Of a DNA stretch of 64,000 bases, positions 55,522-64,000 are shown piece by piece (the first letter of the stretch is position 1; every line of letters starts with the position of its first letter). The translations under genes were made by a program, and so were the position numbers. Source of the DNA: Vibrio sp. YMD68 (lineage in GTDB: Bacteria; Pseudomonadota; Gammaproteobacteria; Enterobacterales; Vibrionaceae); the NCBI RefSeq assembly GCF_029958905.1, contig NZ_CP124614.1:682001-746000 (forward strand). Direction: 5' to 3'. Below the pieces are notes generated by a model. It saw nothing but the letters and a program-made list of their open reading frames with translations, made no database searches and was not told where the DNA came from.

Positions 55522-57186
55522 TTATGCCGCTATTAGTAATTCTTTTGCATTCGCTAAAGTCGATTGGGTAATCTCGCTACCACCAAGCAGTCTTGCTAAC
55601 TCAGCTATTCGTTCATCACCATTAAGCTGGTGCATTTTCGTTTCTGTTTTCCCTGATTTGGTTGCTTTCGCTACAAACAATTGTTGATGACCGCACCCTG
55701 CAACCTGTGGAAGGTGGGTGACACACAGAACCTGAGTAGATTGGCCTAATGTTCTTAGCATTCTTCCTACAACCGCCGCCGTTGGGCCACTAATCCCGAC
55801 ATCCACTTCATCGAAAATCAAGCTTGGAGTCTCTACTTTTTGTGCTGTGATGACCTGAATCGCGAGAGAGATTCGTGATAGTTCACCACCTGATGCAACT
55901 TTGGCTATTGGCTGTAACGGTTGGCCGGGATTGGTTGATACCAAGAAACAGATTGCATCCATACCCAGTGGGGAAGGGTGCGTGACCTCATAATCGACCG
56001 AAATCTTGAATTGAGCTTTTTCCATACTCAGTTCATGCATACTTTGAGTTATAAGCTTATTGAGCTCTTTGGCGTATCGACAACGTGACTTGCTCAGTTT
56101 TTCTGACGTTGTAATGAACGCCTGGAAATGCGCATCGACATCTTTTTTTAATTCTTCAAATTTTTCATCAGAACAATCCAGTGCTTCGATCTGTGACAAT
56201 AAGTCTTGATGGTGCTGGTAAAGCTCTTCCGGCATGACATTGTGCTTACGGGCGATGGAAATGATTTTTGAAAAGCGAGATTCAACAAACGCCATTCTAG
56301 AAGGATCCATGTCAATGCTATCGAGATAGTGACGCAGCTCATTATTGACTTCTTCGATCTGAATCGTTGCTTCTGCCACCATGTTAGGTAATTCAACCAA
56401 CTTGCTATCTAATTCGGCGAGTTGAATCAAAGCGCTGTTTGCCAGTTGTAAAACACTGAGGGCGTTAACTTCTTCACCTTCGTAAATCAGTTCGATTGCT
56501 TGTTGGCAAGTTGAAGCCAGTTCACCACTGTTCGACAGGCGTTTGTGTTCCTGCTCTAAGGTACTGAATTCGTCTTCAGTAATCGCGAGTTCATTCAGTT
56601 CTTTTATTTGATATTCGAGCAGCTGTTTTTGTGCTTGATTTTGCAGGCTATTTTCTTTGAGTTGTTTGAGTAAGTTATCGGATTGTCGCCATTTTTGATA
56701 AGCATTACGTGTATTTTTTAGTAGGTTGTGGTGCCCAGCATATTGATCGAGCATCGCCATTTGATGATCGCTTTTCATCAGTTGATGATGAGCATGTTGA
56801 CCATGGATGTTGATCAGAAGTTGGCTTAACGATTTTAGTTGAGATAGAGGTACAGGGCTGCCGTTGATGAAGGCTCTTGAACGACCCTCTTTGGTAATGG
56901 TACGACGTAAAATACAGTCGTTTCCGTCGAGTAGGTCGTTGTCTTCAAGCCAACGTGAAGCGAGTAAGTTATTGTCCAATAAAAAGGCGGCGCTAACTTC
57001 GGTTTTTTCTTCACCCTGTCGAACCATTCCGGCTTCAGCTCGACCTCCAAGACATAAGCCGAGAGCATCGATAGCAATGGATTTGCCCGCGCCAGTTTCG
57101 CCAGTAATGCTTGTCATCCCTTTCGAGAGTTCGAGCTGCAAAGATTTAACGATAGCAAAGTTGTTTACACTTAAATGAGCCAGCAT
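55522..57186 (-). CDS. recN: DNA repair protein RecN
   Basis: A 554-residue SMC-like ATPase for double-strand-break repair. Walker A is [12 protein letters not shown] (about 29-40); a central coiled coil follows (about 150-370); the ABC signature [13 protein letters not shown] and Walker [14 protein letters not shown] are near the C-terminus. Two SOS boxes lie directly upstream. Confidence 0.96.
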   Translation of the reverse strand: MLAHLSVNNFAIVKSLQLELSKGMTSITGETGAGKSIAIDALGLCLGGRAEAGMVRQGEEKTEVSAAFLLDNNLLASRWLEDNDLLDGNDCILRRTITKEGRSRAFINGSPVPLSQLKSLSQLLINIHGQHAHHQLMKSDHQMAMLDQYAGHHNLLKNTRNAYQKWRQSDNLLKQLKENSLQNQAQKQLLEYQIKELNELAITEDEFSTLEQEHKRLSNSGELASTCQQAIELIYEGEEVNALSVLQLANSALIQLAELDSKLVELPNMVAEATIQIEEVNNELRHYLDSIDMDPSRMAFVESRFSKIISIARKHNVMPEELYQHHQDLLSQIEALDCSDEKFEELKKDVDAHFQAFITTSEKLSKSRCRYAKELNKLITQSMHELSMEKAQFKISVDYEVTHPSPLGMDAICFLVSTNPGQPLQPIAKVASGGELSRISLAIQVITAQKVETPSLIFDEVDVGISGPTAAVVGRMLRTLGQSTQVLCVTHLPQVAGCGHQQLFVAKATKSGKTETKMHQLNGDERIAELARLLGGSEITQSTLANAKELLIAA

Positions 57187-57211
57187 TTTATTTACCTGTA
57201 CAATTGAACAA

Positions 57212-57253
57212 TACTGTATAAGAAAACAGTATATACTGTTTCTTTGTACAGTA
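57212..57253 (-). promoter_or_regulatory. two LexA (SOS) boxes upstream of recN
   Basis: TACTGTATAAGAAAACAGTA (57212-57231) and TACTGTTTCTTTGTACAGTA (57234-57253) both fit CTGT-N8-ACAG perfectly. A weaker third site, CTGT-N8-ACAA, lies at 57196-57211. Tight LexA control of recN is expected. Confidence 0.95.
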
Positions 57254-57303
57254 AAGTTGTGCAGATAAATTATTTGTCGGTAGTGGCTAGATTGTGAGCA
57301 AAA

Positions 57304-58188
57304 TCAAAATAGTTTACTTGACCAACCGAGCTTGTTTCTTAACACATGATAGTAGCTGTAATCTTTAGGGTGAATCAGTTTTAGCGCCGTAGGGCTTTGA
57401 TAAATATGGATTTCATCACCAGGAGAAACCGGTAACGATATTTGGCCGTCACAGCTGACTTCTTGCGTGCCACGATTGTCAGGAGAGACAATGAGCTTAA
57501 TTCGTCGATTGCCATCAACCACTAATGGGCGACTGGATAAGGTGTGGGGAAACATGGGGACTAAGCTGATCGCGTTTAAGCTTGGTGAAAGAATTGGCCC
57601 GCCCCCCGATAATGAGTAGGCCGTCGAGCCCGTTGGTGTGGAAATAATTAAACCGTCAGAACGTAGAGAAAACGCAAATTTGTCATCAATATAGACTTCA
57701 AATTCGATCATGTGAGCAACTTGCCCTGGGTGAAGAACGGCCTCATTGAGCGCTGAATTATGGCTTTTTACCTGCCCATGACGATGTATTTCTGCTTCCA
57801 GTAAAAATCGGTCTTCGATGAGGTATTCACCGTTAAGAACGCCAAGCAATCCACCTTGAAAGTTGTCGGGGTCTAAATCGGTCAGAAAGCCCAAATTACC
57901 TCGATTGACGCCGATAACGTATATGTCGAAGCGAGACAACACTCGCGCAGCGCCAAGCATATTACCGTCACCGCCTACGACGATGGCAAGGTCTGCCTTT
58001 TTGCCCAGTTCAATGAGGCTTGAGAAGTTTTCTTTAGGGATATCATCAAGAATGTCGCATAAACGATCGTCAATAAAGACGTGGTAACCTTCAGCGGTTA
58101 GCCATAGATAGAGCTCTTTATGTGTTTGTATTGCTTGTTGATCTCGAGGTTTTCCGATGATCGCAATCACTTCAAAGCATTTTTTCAT
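57304..58188 (-). CDS. nadK: NAD kinase
   Basis: A 294-residue enzyme that phosphorylates NAD to NADP. Key motifs are [13 protein letters not shown] (about 70-82), NEAVLHPG, and a Gly-rich [15 protein letters not shown] (about 186-200). It is divergent from grpE, as in many gammaproteobacteria. Confidence 0.96.
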   Translation of the reverse strand: MKKCFEVIAIIGKPRDQQAIQTHKELYLWLTAEGYHVFIDDRLCDILDDIPKENFSSLIELGKKADLAIVVGGDGNMLGAARVLSRFDIYVIGVNRGNLGFLTDLDPDNFQGGLLGVLNGEYLIEDRFLLEAEIHRHGQVKSHNSALNEAVLHPGQVAHMIEFEVYIDDKFAFSLRSDGLIISTPTGSTAYSLSGGGPILSPSLNAISLVPMFPHTLSSRPLVVDGNRRIKLIVSPDNRGTQEVSCDGQISLPVSPGDEIHIYQSPTALKLIHPKDYSYYHVLRNKLGWSSKLF

Positions 58189-58209
58189 AGGTTTTCCAGA
58201 CTAATTGGG

Positions 58210-58238
58210 CTTGATTCAAGAATCTTCATCCCCATAAT
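58210..58238 (+). promoter_or_regulatory. sigma-32 promoter of grpE
   Basis: CTTGATT (58210-58216) and CCCCATAAT (58230-58238) are separated by 13 bases and fit the heat-shock consensus. Confidence 0.8.
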
Positions 58239-58328
58239 AAGGGCAAGTCACCTTTTTATGCGAATTTTTGTGCCTTAAGAGAGTAATAAAGAGTTTAGGC
58301 GCACGTTATATTAAATTCTGGAGATATC

Positions 58329-58931
58329 ATGAGCAACGAAGAAAACAAAATGAACGAAGAACAATTAAAGCAAACTGAAAACACAGAGCGAGATGCTGAT
58401 GTTGTTGGAAGCGATGCTGATATCGAATGGAACGAAGAAGTACAAGTCGATGAACAGGAAGCGAAAATAGCGCAACTTGAAGCGGCATTGCTGACTAGCG
58501 AAGCTAGAATTGAAGAGCAAAAGGATTCAGTACTTCGTGCTAAAGCGGAAGTCGAGAACATGCGTCGTCGAACTGAAATCGAAATCGATAAAGCGCGTAA
58601 ATTTGCCGTTAATAAATTTGCTGAAGAATTGTTGCCAGTGATCGACAACCTTGAACGCGCAATTCAAGCTGCTGATGCAGAAAACGAAGTGATTAAGCCA
58701 ATCCTTGAAGGTATCGAGCTCACGCATAAGTCTTTCCAAGATGCACTGACGAAGAATGGCCTTAAGGAAATTAACCCTGAAGGTGAAGCCTTTAATCCAG
58801 AAATGCATCAGGCGATGTCTATCCAAGAAAGCCCAGATCACGAATCAAATAGTGTGATGTTTGTTATGCAAAAAGGTTACGAACTCAATGGTCGAGTGAT
58901 TCGCCCGGCAATGGTGATGGTCGCTAAATAA
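58329..58931 (+). CDS. grpE: nucleotide exchange factor GrpE
   Basis: A 200-residue co-chaperone that releases ADP from DnaK. An acidic N-terminus leads to a long coiled coil (about 40-90, [20 protein letters not shown]) and a C-terminal beta domain ([31 protein letters not shown]). A sigma-32-type promoter lies upstream and a terminator after. Confidence 0.95.
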   Translation: MSNEENKMNEEQLKQTENTERDADVVGSDADIEWNEEVQVDEQEAKIAQLEAALLTSEARIEEQKDSVLRAKAEVENMRRRTEIEIDKARKFAVNKFAEELLPVIDNLERAIQAADAENEVIKPILEGIELTHKSFQDALTKNGLKEINPEGEAFNPEMHQAMSIQESPDHESNSVMFVMQKGYELNGRVIRPAMVMVAK

Positions 58932-58956
58932 CATCCACAGTTTTTGGATAAAAGAT

Positions 58957-58984
58957 AAAGAGAAGCCGTTGCTTCTCTTTTTTA
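58957..58984 (+). terminator. grpE terminator
   Basis: AAAGAGAAGC and GCTTCTCTTT form a 10-bp stem around CGTT and are followed by Ts. Confidence 0.88.
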
Positions 58985-59019
58985 TGCGAGAAATTAACGT
59001 AACTTTTTTTTCATTTCCC

Positions 59020-59122
59020 CTTGAAAAGAATTTTGCCGCCCTTATCTATGGTTCATACAAAAACAAAGATTATATTTTTGTTTATTCGTAAGGGTTGAAA
59101 GCCCACTATTTATCCCCCACAT
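59020..59122 (+). promoter_or_regulatory. candidate sigma-32 promoters of dnaK
   Basis: CTTGAAA (59020-59026) with GCCCTTATCTA (59038-59048) fits a heat-shock promoter with a 12-base spacer. A second candidate is GTTGAAA (59094-59100) with CCCCACATA (59115-59123). Tandem heat-shock promoters are usual for dnaK. Confidence 0.7.
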
Positions 59123-59167
59123 AGGGGATATAGAAAATCTAAATAGAATTAATTCGGAGATCGCCTG

Positions 59168-61087
59168 ATGGGTAAAATCATTGGTATTGACTTAGGTACT
59201 ACTAACTCTTGTGTTGCTGTTTTAGACGGTGACAAGCCACGTGTAATCGAAAATGCAGAAGGTGAGCGTACAACTGCTTCAGTTATCGCATACACTGACG
59301 GCGAAACGCTAGTAGGTCAGCCTGCAAAACGTCAAGCGGTAACTAACCCAACAAACACTTTATTTGCTATCAAGCGTTTGATTGGTCGTCGTTTTGAAGA
59401 CGAAGAAGTACAACGCGACATCAAAATCATGCCATTCAAAATTGTTAAGGCTGATAACGGTGATGCTTGGGTTGAAGCGCAAGGCCAAAAAATGGCTGCT
59501 CCTCAAGTTTCTGCTGAAGTATTGAAGAAAATGAAAAAAACCGCTGAGGATTTCCTTGGTGAAGAAGTCACTGGTGCAGTCGTTACTGTTCCTGCTTACT
59601 TTAACGATGCACAGCGTCAAGCAACGAAAGATGCTGGCCGTATTGCTGGTCTTGATGTTAAACGTATCATCAACGAACCAACAGCTGCGGCATTGGCTTA
59701 CGGTCTAGACAAAAAAGGCGGCGACCGCACTATCGCTGTTTATGACTTAGGTGGTGGTACTTTCGATATCTCTATTATTGAGATCGACGAAGTTGAAGGT
59801 GAAAAGACATTTGAAGTACTAGCAACTAATGGTGATACTCACCTAGGTGGCGAAGACTTTGATAACCGTCTAATCAACTACCTAGTTGACGAATTCAAAA
59901 AAGAGCAAGGCATTGATCTTAAGACCGATCCTCTTGCTATGCAACGTGTTAAAGAAGCGGCAGAGAAAGCGAAAATTGAACTGTCTTCAGCACAGCAAAC
60001 TGACGTAAACCTTCCTTACGTAACGGCTGATGCAACAGGTCCTAAGCACATGAACGTTAAAGTGACACGTTCTAAGCTAGAGTCTCTTGTTGAAGACCTA
60101 GTACAGCGTTCTCTTGAGCCTCTTAAAGTTGCTCTAGCTGATGCAGACCTGTCAGTAGGTGACATCGATGATGTTATCCTAGTGGGTGGTCAAACACGTA
60201 TGCCTATGGTTCAAGCTAAAGTAACAGAATTCTTTGGTAAAGAACCTCGTAAAGATGTGAACCCTGATGAAGCGGTTGCAATGGGTGCGGCTGTACAAGG
60301 TGGTGTTCTTGCTGGTGACGTTAAAGACGTTCTTCTTTTAGATGTTACTCCTCTATCTTTCGGTATCGAAACGATGGGTGGCGTAATGACTAAGCTAATT
60401 GAGAAAAACACAACGATTCCTACTAAAGCGGATCAAGTGTTCTCAACCGCTGAAGACAACCAAAATGCAGTAACTATCCACGTTCTTCAAGGTGAGCGTA
60501 AGCAAGCGACTTACAACAAGTCTCTTGGTCAGTTCAACCTAGAAGGCATCCAACCAGCACCACGTGGCATGCCACAAATCGAAGTAACATTCGACCTAGA
60601 TGCTGATGGTATCCTGAACGTATCTGCTAAAGATAAAGCAACGGGTAAAGAGCAGAAGATCACTATCCAAGCATCAGGCGGTTTGTCTGAGGAAGAGATC
60701 GAGAAAATGGTACAAGAGGCTGAAGCTAACAAAGAAGAGGACAAAAAGTTCGAAGAGTTAGTGACGACTCGTAACCAAGCTGACCAAATGATTCACGGTA
60801 CTCGCAAACAAGTTGAAGAAGCGGGTGAAGCTTTACCTGCTGAAGATAAAGAGAAGATCGAAGCGGCTATTACTGCACTAGAAGCCGTTAAGTCTGGTGA
60901 TGATAAAGAAGCGATCGATGCTAAAGTTCAAGAACTTATGCAAGCAGCTCAAAAACTGATGGAAATTGCTCAACAACAAGCTCAAGCACAGCAAGCCGCT
61001 GGCGCAGAAGCGGGTGATCAGCAATCAAATCAAGATGACGATGTTGTCGACGCTGAGTTTGAAGAAGTTAAAGAAGACAAAAAATAA
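59168..61087 (+). CDS. dnaK: chaperone DnaK (Hsp70)
   Basis: A 639-residue Hsp70. The ATPase domain has [30 protein letters not shown] and [11 protein letters not shown]; the substrate domain and lid follow, ending in the acidic EEVKEDKK tail. It works with DnaJ and GrpE in folding and in tuning sigma-32. It precedes dnaJ by 288 bases. Confidence 0.98.
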   Translation: MGKIIGIDLGTTNSCVAVLDGDKPRVIENAEGERTTASVIAYTDGETLVGQPAKRQAVTNPTNTLFAIKRLIGRRFEDEEVQRDIKIMPFKIVKADNGDAWVEAQGQKMAAPQVSAEVLKKMKKTAEDFLGEEVTGAVVTVPAYFNDAQRQATKDAGRIAGLDVKRIINEPTAAALAYGLDKKGGDRTIAVYDLGGGTFDISIIEIDEVEGEKTFEVLATNGDTHLGGEDFDNRLINYLVDEFKKEQGIDLKTDPLAMQRVKEAAEKAKIELSSAQQTDVNLPYVTADATGPKHMNVKVTRSKLESLVEDLVQRSLEPLKVALADADLSVGDIDDVILVGGQTRMPMVQAKVTEFFGKEPRKDVNPDEAVAMGAAVQGGVLAGDVKDVLLLDVTPLSFGIETMGGVMTKLIEKNTTIPTKADQVFSTAEDNQNAVTIHVLQGERKQATYNKSLGQFNLEGIQPAPRGMPQIEVTFDLDADGILNVSAKDKATGKEQKITIQASGGLSEEEIEKMVQEAEANKEEDKKFEELVTTRNQADQMIHGTRKQVEEAGEALPAEDKEKIEAAITALEAVKSGDDKEAIDAKVQELMQAAQKLMEIAQQQAQAQQAAGAEAGDQQSNQDDDVVDAEFEEVKEDKK

Positions 61088-61375
61088 TTTCGTCGCAGAG
61101 TAGCCTGATTTCCTTATCGGAAGTGCTCACCTACCACTACCATTGTAGGCTCAGCGCTTCCTCCTAGAGTTCAAGCTACTTGCTTAGAAATTGTCTCAAA
61201 GACTTATTAGTACGGGCGTCAGAGGTAACTCTCACGCCCGTAAATTTGTATTTAGACTTGTCGATCTAGCTAATAGCTTTATTTGATATTTTAATAACAG
61301 AACTTTTATCTAGATTGATACATAGACTACTCAAGTGACTATTTGGTAGTAGCAATTATTTTGGTGACCTAGAAC
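61088..61375 (+). other. dnaK-dnaJ intergenic region with hairpin
   Basis: TACGGGCG (61211-61218) and CGCCCGTA (61235-61242) form an 8-bp stem with a weak T run, which could attenuate dnaK transcripts ahead of dnaJ. The unusually long gap suggests dnaJ may also have its own promoter. No gene seen. Confidence 0.5.
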
Positions 61376-62524
61376 ATGTCAAAACGTGATTTTTACGAAG
61401 TATTAGGCGTAGGCCGCGATGCATCAGAGCGCGATATTAAAAAAGCGTACAAACGCTTAGCAATGAAATTTCATCCCGATCGAAATCAGGGTGATGACAG
61501 CGCACCAGAAAAATTTAAAGAAGTCAAAGTAGCGTACGAAATCCTAACTGACCCTCAAAAGAAGGCGGCTTATGATCAGTATGGTCATGCGGCGTTTGAG
61601 CAAGGTGGAATGGGCGGCGGCGGTGGCTTCGGTGGCGGTCAAGGCGACTTCGGTGATATCTTCGGTGATGTGTTTGGCGATATCTTCGGTGGCGGTCGTC
61701 GTGGTGGTGGTGGCGGTCAACGTGCTCAACGTGGATCAGACCTTCGTTACAACATGGAACTGTCGTTAGAAGAAGCGGTTCGTGGTGTGTCTAAAGAAAT
61801 CGAGATTCCAACACTGGTTCATTGTGACTCATGTGATGGAAGTGGCGCTAAAAAAGGTTCATCTCCAGAAACGTGTGGCACGTGTCATGGTCATGGTCAA
61901 GTTCAAATGCGTCAGGGTTTCTTTGCTGTACAGCAAACCTGTCCGACTTGTCACGGCAAGGGTAAGATCATTAAAGACCCTTGTAACTCTTGTCATGGAC
62001 AAGGGCGTAAGCAAAAGACGAAGACACTGAATGTTAAAATCCCATCTGGTGTAGATACCGGAGATCGCATTCGTCTTTCAGGCGAAGGTGAAGCGGGAGA
62101 TATGGGCGCACCGGCTGGTGACCTATATGTACAAGTACACGTAAAAGAACACAATATTTTTGAGCGTGATGGTAACAACCTTTACTGTGAAGTGCCGGTT
62201 AGCTTTGCAATGGCCGCGCTTGGTGGTGAAGTTGAAGTTCCAACACTGGACGGTCGAGTTAACCTAAAAGTGCCAGAAGAGACGCAAACTGGTCGCATGT
62301 TCCGTATGCGTGGCAAAGGCGTGAAAGGTGTTCGCGGCGGTGGTGTTGGTGATCTACTGGTTAAACTGGTCGTTGAGACACCAGTGAAATTAAGTTCACG
62401 TCAAAAAGAGTTACTCAAAGAATTTGAAGAGTCTTGTGGTGGTGATGCGGCTAATAAGCATAAACCAAAATCTGAAGGCTTCTTTAATGGTGTTAAAAAG
62501 TTCTTTGACGATCTGACAAGCTAA
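61376..62524 (+). CDS. dnaJ: co-chaperone DnaJ
   Basis: A 382-residue type I J protein. The J domain (1-70) has HPD in KFHPDRNQG; a Gly/Phe-rich region (about 76-115) follows; four CxxCxGxG zinc motifs are seen ([32 protein letters not shown]); the C-terminal substrate domains end at 382. Stimulates DnaK. Confidence 0.98.
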   Translation: MSKRDFYEVLGVGRDASERDIKKAYKRLAMKFHPDRNQGDDSAPEKFKEVKVAYEILTDPQKKAAYDQYGHAAFEQGGMGGGGGFGGGQGDFGDIFGDVFGDIFGGGRRGGGGGQRAQRGSDLRYNMELSLEEAVRGVSKEIEIPTLVHCDSCDGSGAKKGSSPETCGTCHGHGQVQMRQGFFAVQQTCPTCHGKGKIIKDPCNSCHGQGRKQKTKTLNVKIPSGVDTGDRIRLSGEGEAGDMGAPAGDLYVQVHVKEHNIFERDGNNLYCEVPVSFAMAALGGEVEVPTLDGRVNLKVPEETQTGRMFRMRGKGVKGVRGGGVGDLLVKLVVETPVKLSSRQKELLKEFEESCGGDAANKHKPKSEGFFNGVKKFFDDLTS

Positions 62525-62539
62525 GTAACGTGTTGAAAA

Positions 62540-62572
62540 GAAAGGGTGTGCTAATCTAGCATGCCCTTTTTT
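62540..62572 (+). terminator. dnaKJ terminator
   Basis: AAAGGGTGTGCTA and TAGCATGCCCTTT pair with one wobble around ATC and are followed by Ts. Confidence 0.87.
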
Positions 62573-62652
62573 ATGTCAATTTATCCTGCCTATTTACACT
62601 AATCTTACGGCATTTTATTGTTTGAAGATTTAGCCGATATATTCATGCCTTT

Positions 62653-62697
62653 CTTACCTGCATCACTCTTACCTGTATCACTCTTACCAACAATCAC
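62653..62697 (-). repeat. 15-bp direct repeats at the pilin gene end
   Basis: CTTACCTGCATCACT (62653), CTTACCTGTATCACT (62668) and a third diverged copy (62683, CTTACCAACAATCACT) run into the pilin stop codon. On the pilin strand each unit carries TAA, so the real stop is followed by spare stops. Confidence 0.75.
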
Positions 62698-63112
62698 TCG
62701 GGGCGGTTTCACCTTTCGCGTTAAGCGTCATCTTGTGGTCGCTTGATAGACAAGCATCGTTCGTTTGTCCTTTATCCGTTTGCGCTGTTGCCGTAATGGT
62801 ATAGGTCGAGGTCGAGGAGCTAACGACTGAAAACAGGTACCGTTCACCACTACTCTCACAAACCGTGCAGGTCCCCGCCGAAATAATACTGCTCCAGCTA
62901 TAAGTTCCCACATACCCTTCTTCAAGCAATAGTTGTATTCGCATCATATCCATTTTTGCTGCCGTTCTGTGCGCTTCGATTACATGAGAAGTGTAACTAG
63001 GGTAAGCGATCGCCGATAAGATGGCGATGATGGCAACTGTGAATAATAACTCGATCAGTGTCATCCCAACCTGTCGATTTTTGTATAGGTTACAGCTAAT
63101 TATTCGAATCAT
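62684..63112 (-). CDS. type IV pilin-like protein (PilE family minor pilin)
   Basis: A 142-residue prepilin. The class III leader ends at G|MTLIELLFTVAII (Gly before Met+1, Glu+5), followed by the hydrophobic N-terminal helix. Two C-terminal cysteine pairs (CTVC; CLSS...SDCW) suggest disulfides. It is divergent from fimT and pilW, a minor-pilin cluster that lies downstream of dnaKJ in vibrios. Confidence 0.85.
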   Translation of the reverse strand: MIRIISCNLYKNRQVGMTLIELLFTVAIIAILSAIAYPSYTSHVIEAHRTAAKMDMMRIQLLLEEGYVGTYSWSSIISAGTCTVCESSGERYLFSVVSSSTSTYTITATAQTDKGQTNDACLSSDHKMTLNAKGETAPSDCW

Positions 63113-63213
63113 TACGTGTTGTCCTTATATATTCTCCTCCTATTTTTGTTAGCTGCTAGCATCGATGCAAGTAAATTGATTTTTAAGCAAAAAGTTTTAG
63201 GGGGATTTGGGAA

Positions 63214-63723
63214 ATGACTCGCGGCTTTACTTTGTTGGAACTGGTAATAACGATGAGTGTTTGTGGTGTTGTCCTCGCTTTTGCTGCCCCAAACTTTAGC
63301 AAAATGATCGAAAGTAGCAAGATGCAACGTCTCGCCACAGAGCTAAACGGATTTTTGATTCAAGCGAGATCAGAGGCTGTGATGCGAAATGAAGCACTCT
63401 ATGCACATATATCTTTTCTTGAGGGGACGGAGAACGCGACCGGCACTTGGAGTATCGTATTAGCTGACTCCGATGATTTGAGTACCGCATATACGATTGC
63501 CCACTTTGATGGTAGCCCGTACAAAGGCATAAAGTTGACTCATACGTTCAGTTCTCAACAGGTCTCTTTTGAGGAAATTAGAGGTCGCCCTAAATCCGGC
63601 AGTTTTACTTTTCATCCCAAGTTAGACAGCACCAATAAAATGGCCATTAAAACGTCTAACCCACCAGGCAGAATAAGAGTTTGTGGCATTGAAGGGGACC
63701 GATATGGTTATAAAGCGTGCTAA
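63214..63723 (+). CDS. FimT/GspH-type minor pseudopilin
   Basis: A 169-residue prepilin with cleavage site MTRG|FTLLELVITMSV and a GspH/FimT-type head (ARSEAVMRNEALY near residues 50-62). In type IV pili, FimT-like proteins take part in pilus initiation and, in some bacteria, DNA uptake. First gene of the rightward minor-pilin operon; its end overlaps the next gene. Confidence 0.85.
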   Translation: MTRGFTLLELVITMSVCGVVLAFAAPNFSKMIESSKMQRLATELNGFLIQARSEAVMRNEALYAHISFLEGTENATGTWSIVLADSDDLSTAYTIAHFDGSPYKGIKLTHTFSSQQVSFEEIRGRPKSGSFTFHPKLDSTNKMAIKTSNPPGRIRVCGIEGDRYGYKAC

Positions 63724-64000
63724 AAATCAGCGGGGAAGCTTATTGCTTGAGTTGATGATTTCCTCGTCAATTACTCTGATCGCAATCATGGTTATAGGTT
63801 CGGTATTTATCAGCGGGCAGCGCATTGCAAAAGAGCGAAGTTTGGATCTATTGGTTCTGCAAAGTTTGATGACCACAACGTCAATGATACGAGCAGATAT
63901 ACAGCGTGCGGGTTTTGATGGGGGGCATGGACAATCAGTTAGATTGACAGGCGCTGAGGATACCATTGCGGTGAGTGGCAGCAGCATGGGGTTTGCTTAT
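63704..64000 (+). CDS. PilW-like minor pilin (partial at right edge)
   Basis: The frame begins ATG 63704 behind GAAGGGG, overlaps the fimT end by 20 bases and stays open to the window edge (99 codons). The prepilin site NQRG|SLLLELMIS is followed by the hydrophobic helix. The order fimT then pilW fits the known minor-pilin cluster. The C-terminal part is outside the window. Confidence 0.75.
   Translation, partial: MVIKRAKNQRGSLLLELMISSSITLIAIMVIGSVFISGQRIAKERSLDLLVLQSLMTTTSMIRADIQRAGFDGGHGQSVRLTGAEDTIAVSGSSMGFAY

Overview
The window looks like a chromosome of a Vibrio or close relative (Vibrionaceae). The evidence is the gene order suhB-trmJ-iscRSUA-hscBA-fdx-iscX-pepB-ndk-rlmN-rodZ-ispG-hisS-yfgM-bamB-der, then yfgJ/xseA/guaBA and later smpB-ssrA/ratAB/bamE/recN/nadK/grpE/dnaKJ. 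A tmRNA tag reading ANDENYALAA, Vibrio-type integron attC sites, an OlsF-like ornithine-lipid synthase and moderate GC content agree with this. No search was run; names rest on motifs and remembered family features.

Left end (1-4.6 kb), accessory DNA. A P2-like prophage end: divergent early genes (replication-protein N-terminus open at the left edge, Lar-like zinc ribbon, several small coupled genes, Cox-like regulator) face a small repressor and a tyrosine integrase. Straight after the integrase come the 3' half of an integron attC, a complete 643-bp gene cassette (transglutaminase-like protein plus a 127-bp attC), a second cassette (possible ADP-ribosyltransferase-fold protein) with a broken attC, and a 3' fragment of tRNA-Trp with its terminator.

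Core 1 (5-32.7 kb). suhB, trmJ, the complete Isc iron-sulfur operon behind two IscR sites, housekeeping genes to der, then an anion-transporter gene divergent from a CitA/DcuS-like two-component system placed between der and yfgJ, followed by xseA and guaBA.

Variable core (32.8-48 kb). Acetate (SatP-type) and alanine/glycine (AGCS) transporters; a pentapeptide-repeat protein fused to a potassium-channel-like pore; a close-packed run of DedA-like, ATP-grasp, DinB-like, NRDE, YHS and OlsF-like genes; O-acetylhomoserine sulfhydrylase; an HflX-like GTPase; an MBL/beta-CASP protein.

ssrA island zone (48.1-53.4 kb). Two tandem degraded islands at the 3' end of ssrA, marked by two partial copies of the ssrA end upstream of the intact gene. 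Each keeps one HipBA toxin-antitoxin module and a ruined integrase start. Each hipBA promoter region has exactly four regularly spaced operators: TATCC-N8-GGATA type every 28 bp for the E. coli-like module, and ACAAC-N6-GTTGT every 30 bp for the divergent one.

Core 2 (53-64 kb). ssrA-smpB, ratAB, bamE, recN with two SOS boxes, nadK, grpE and dnaKJ with heat-shock promoters, and the start of a type IV minor pilin cluster.
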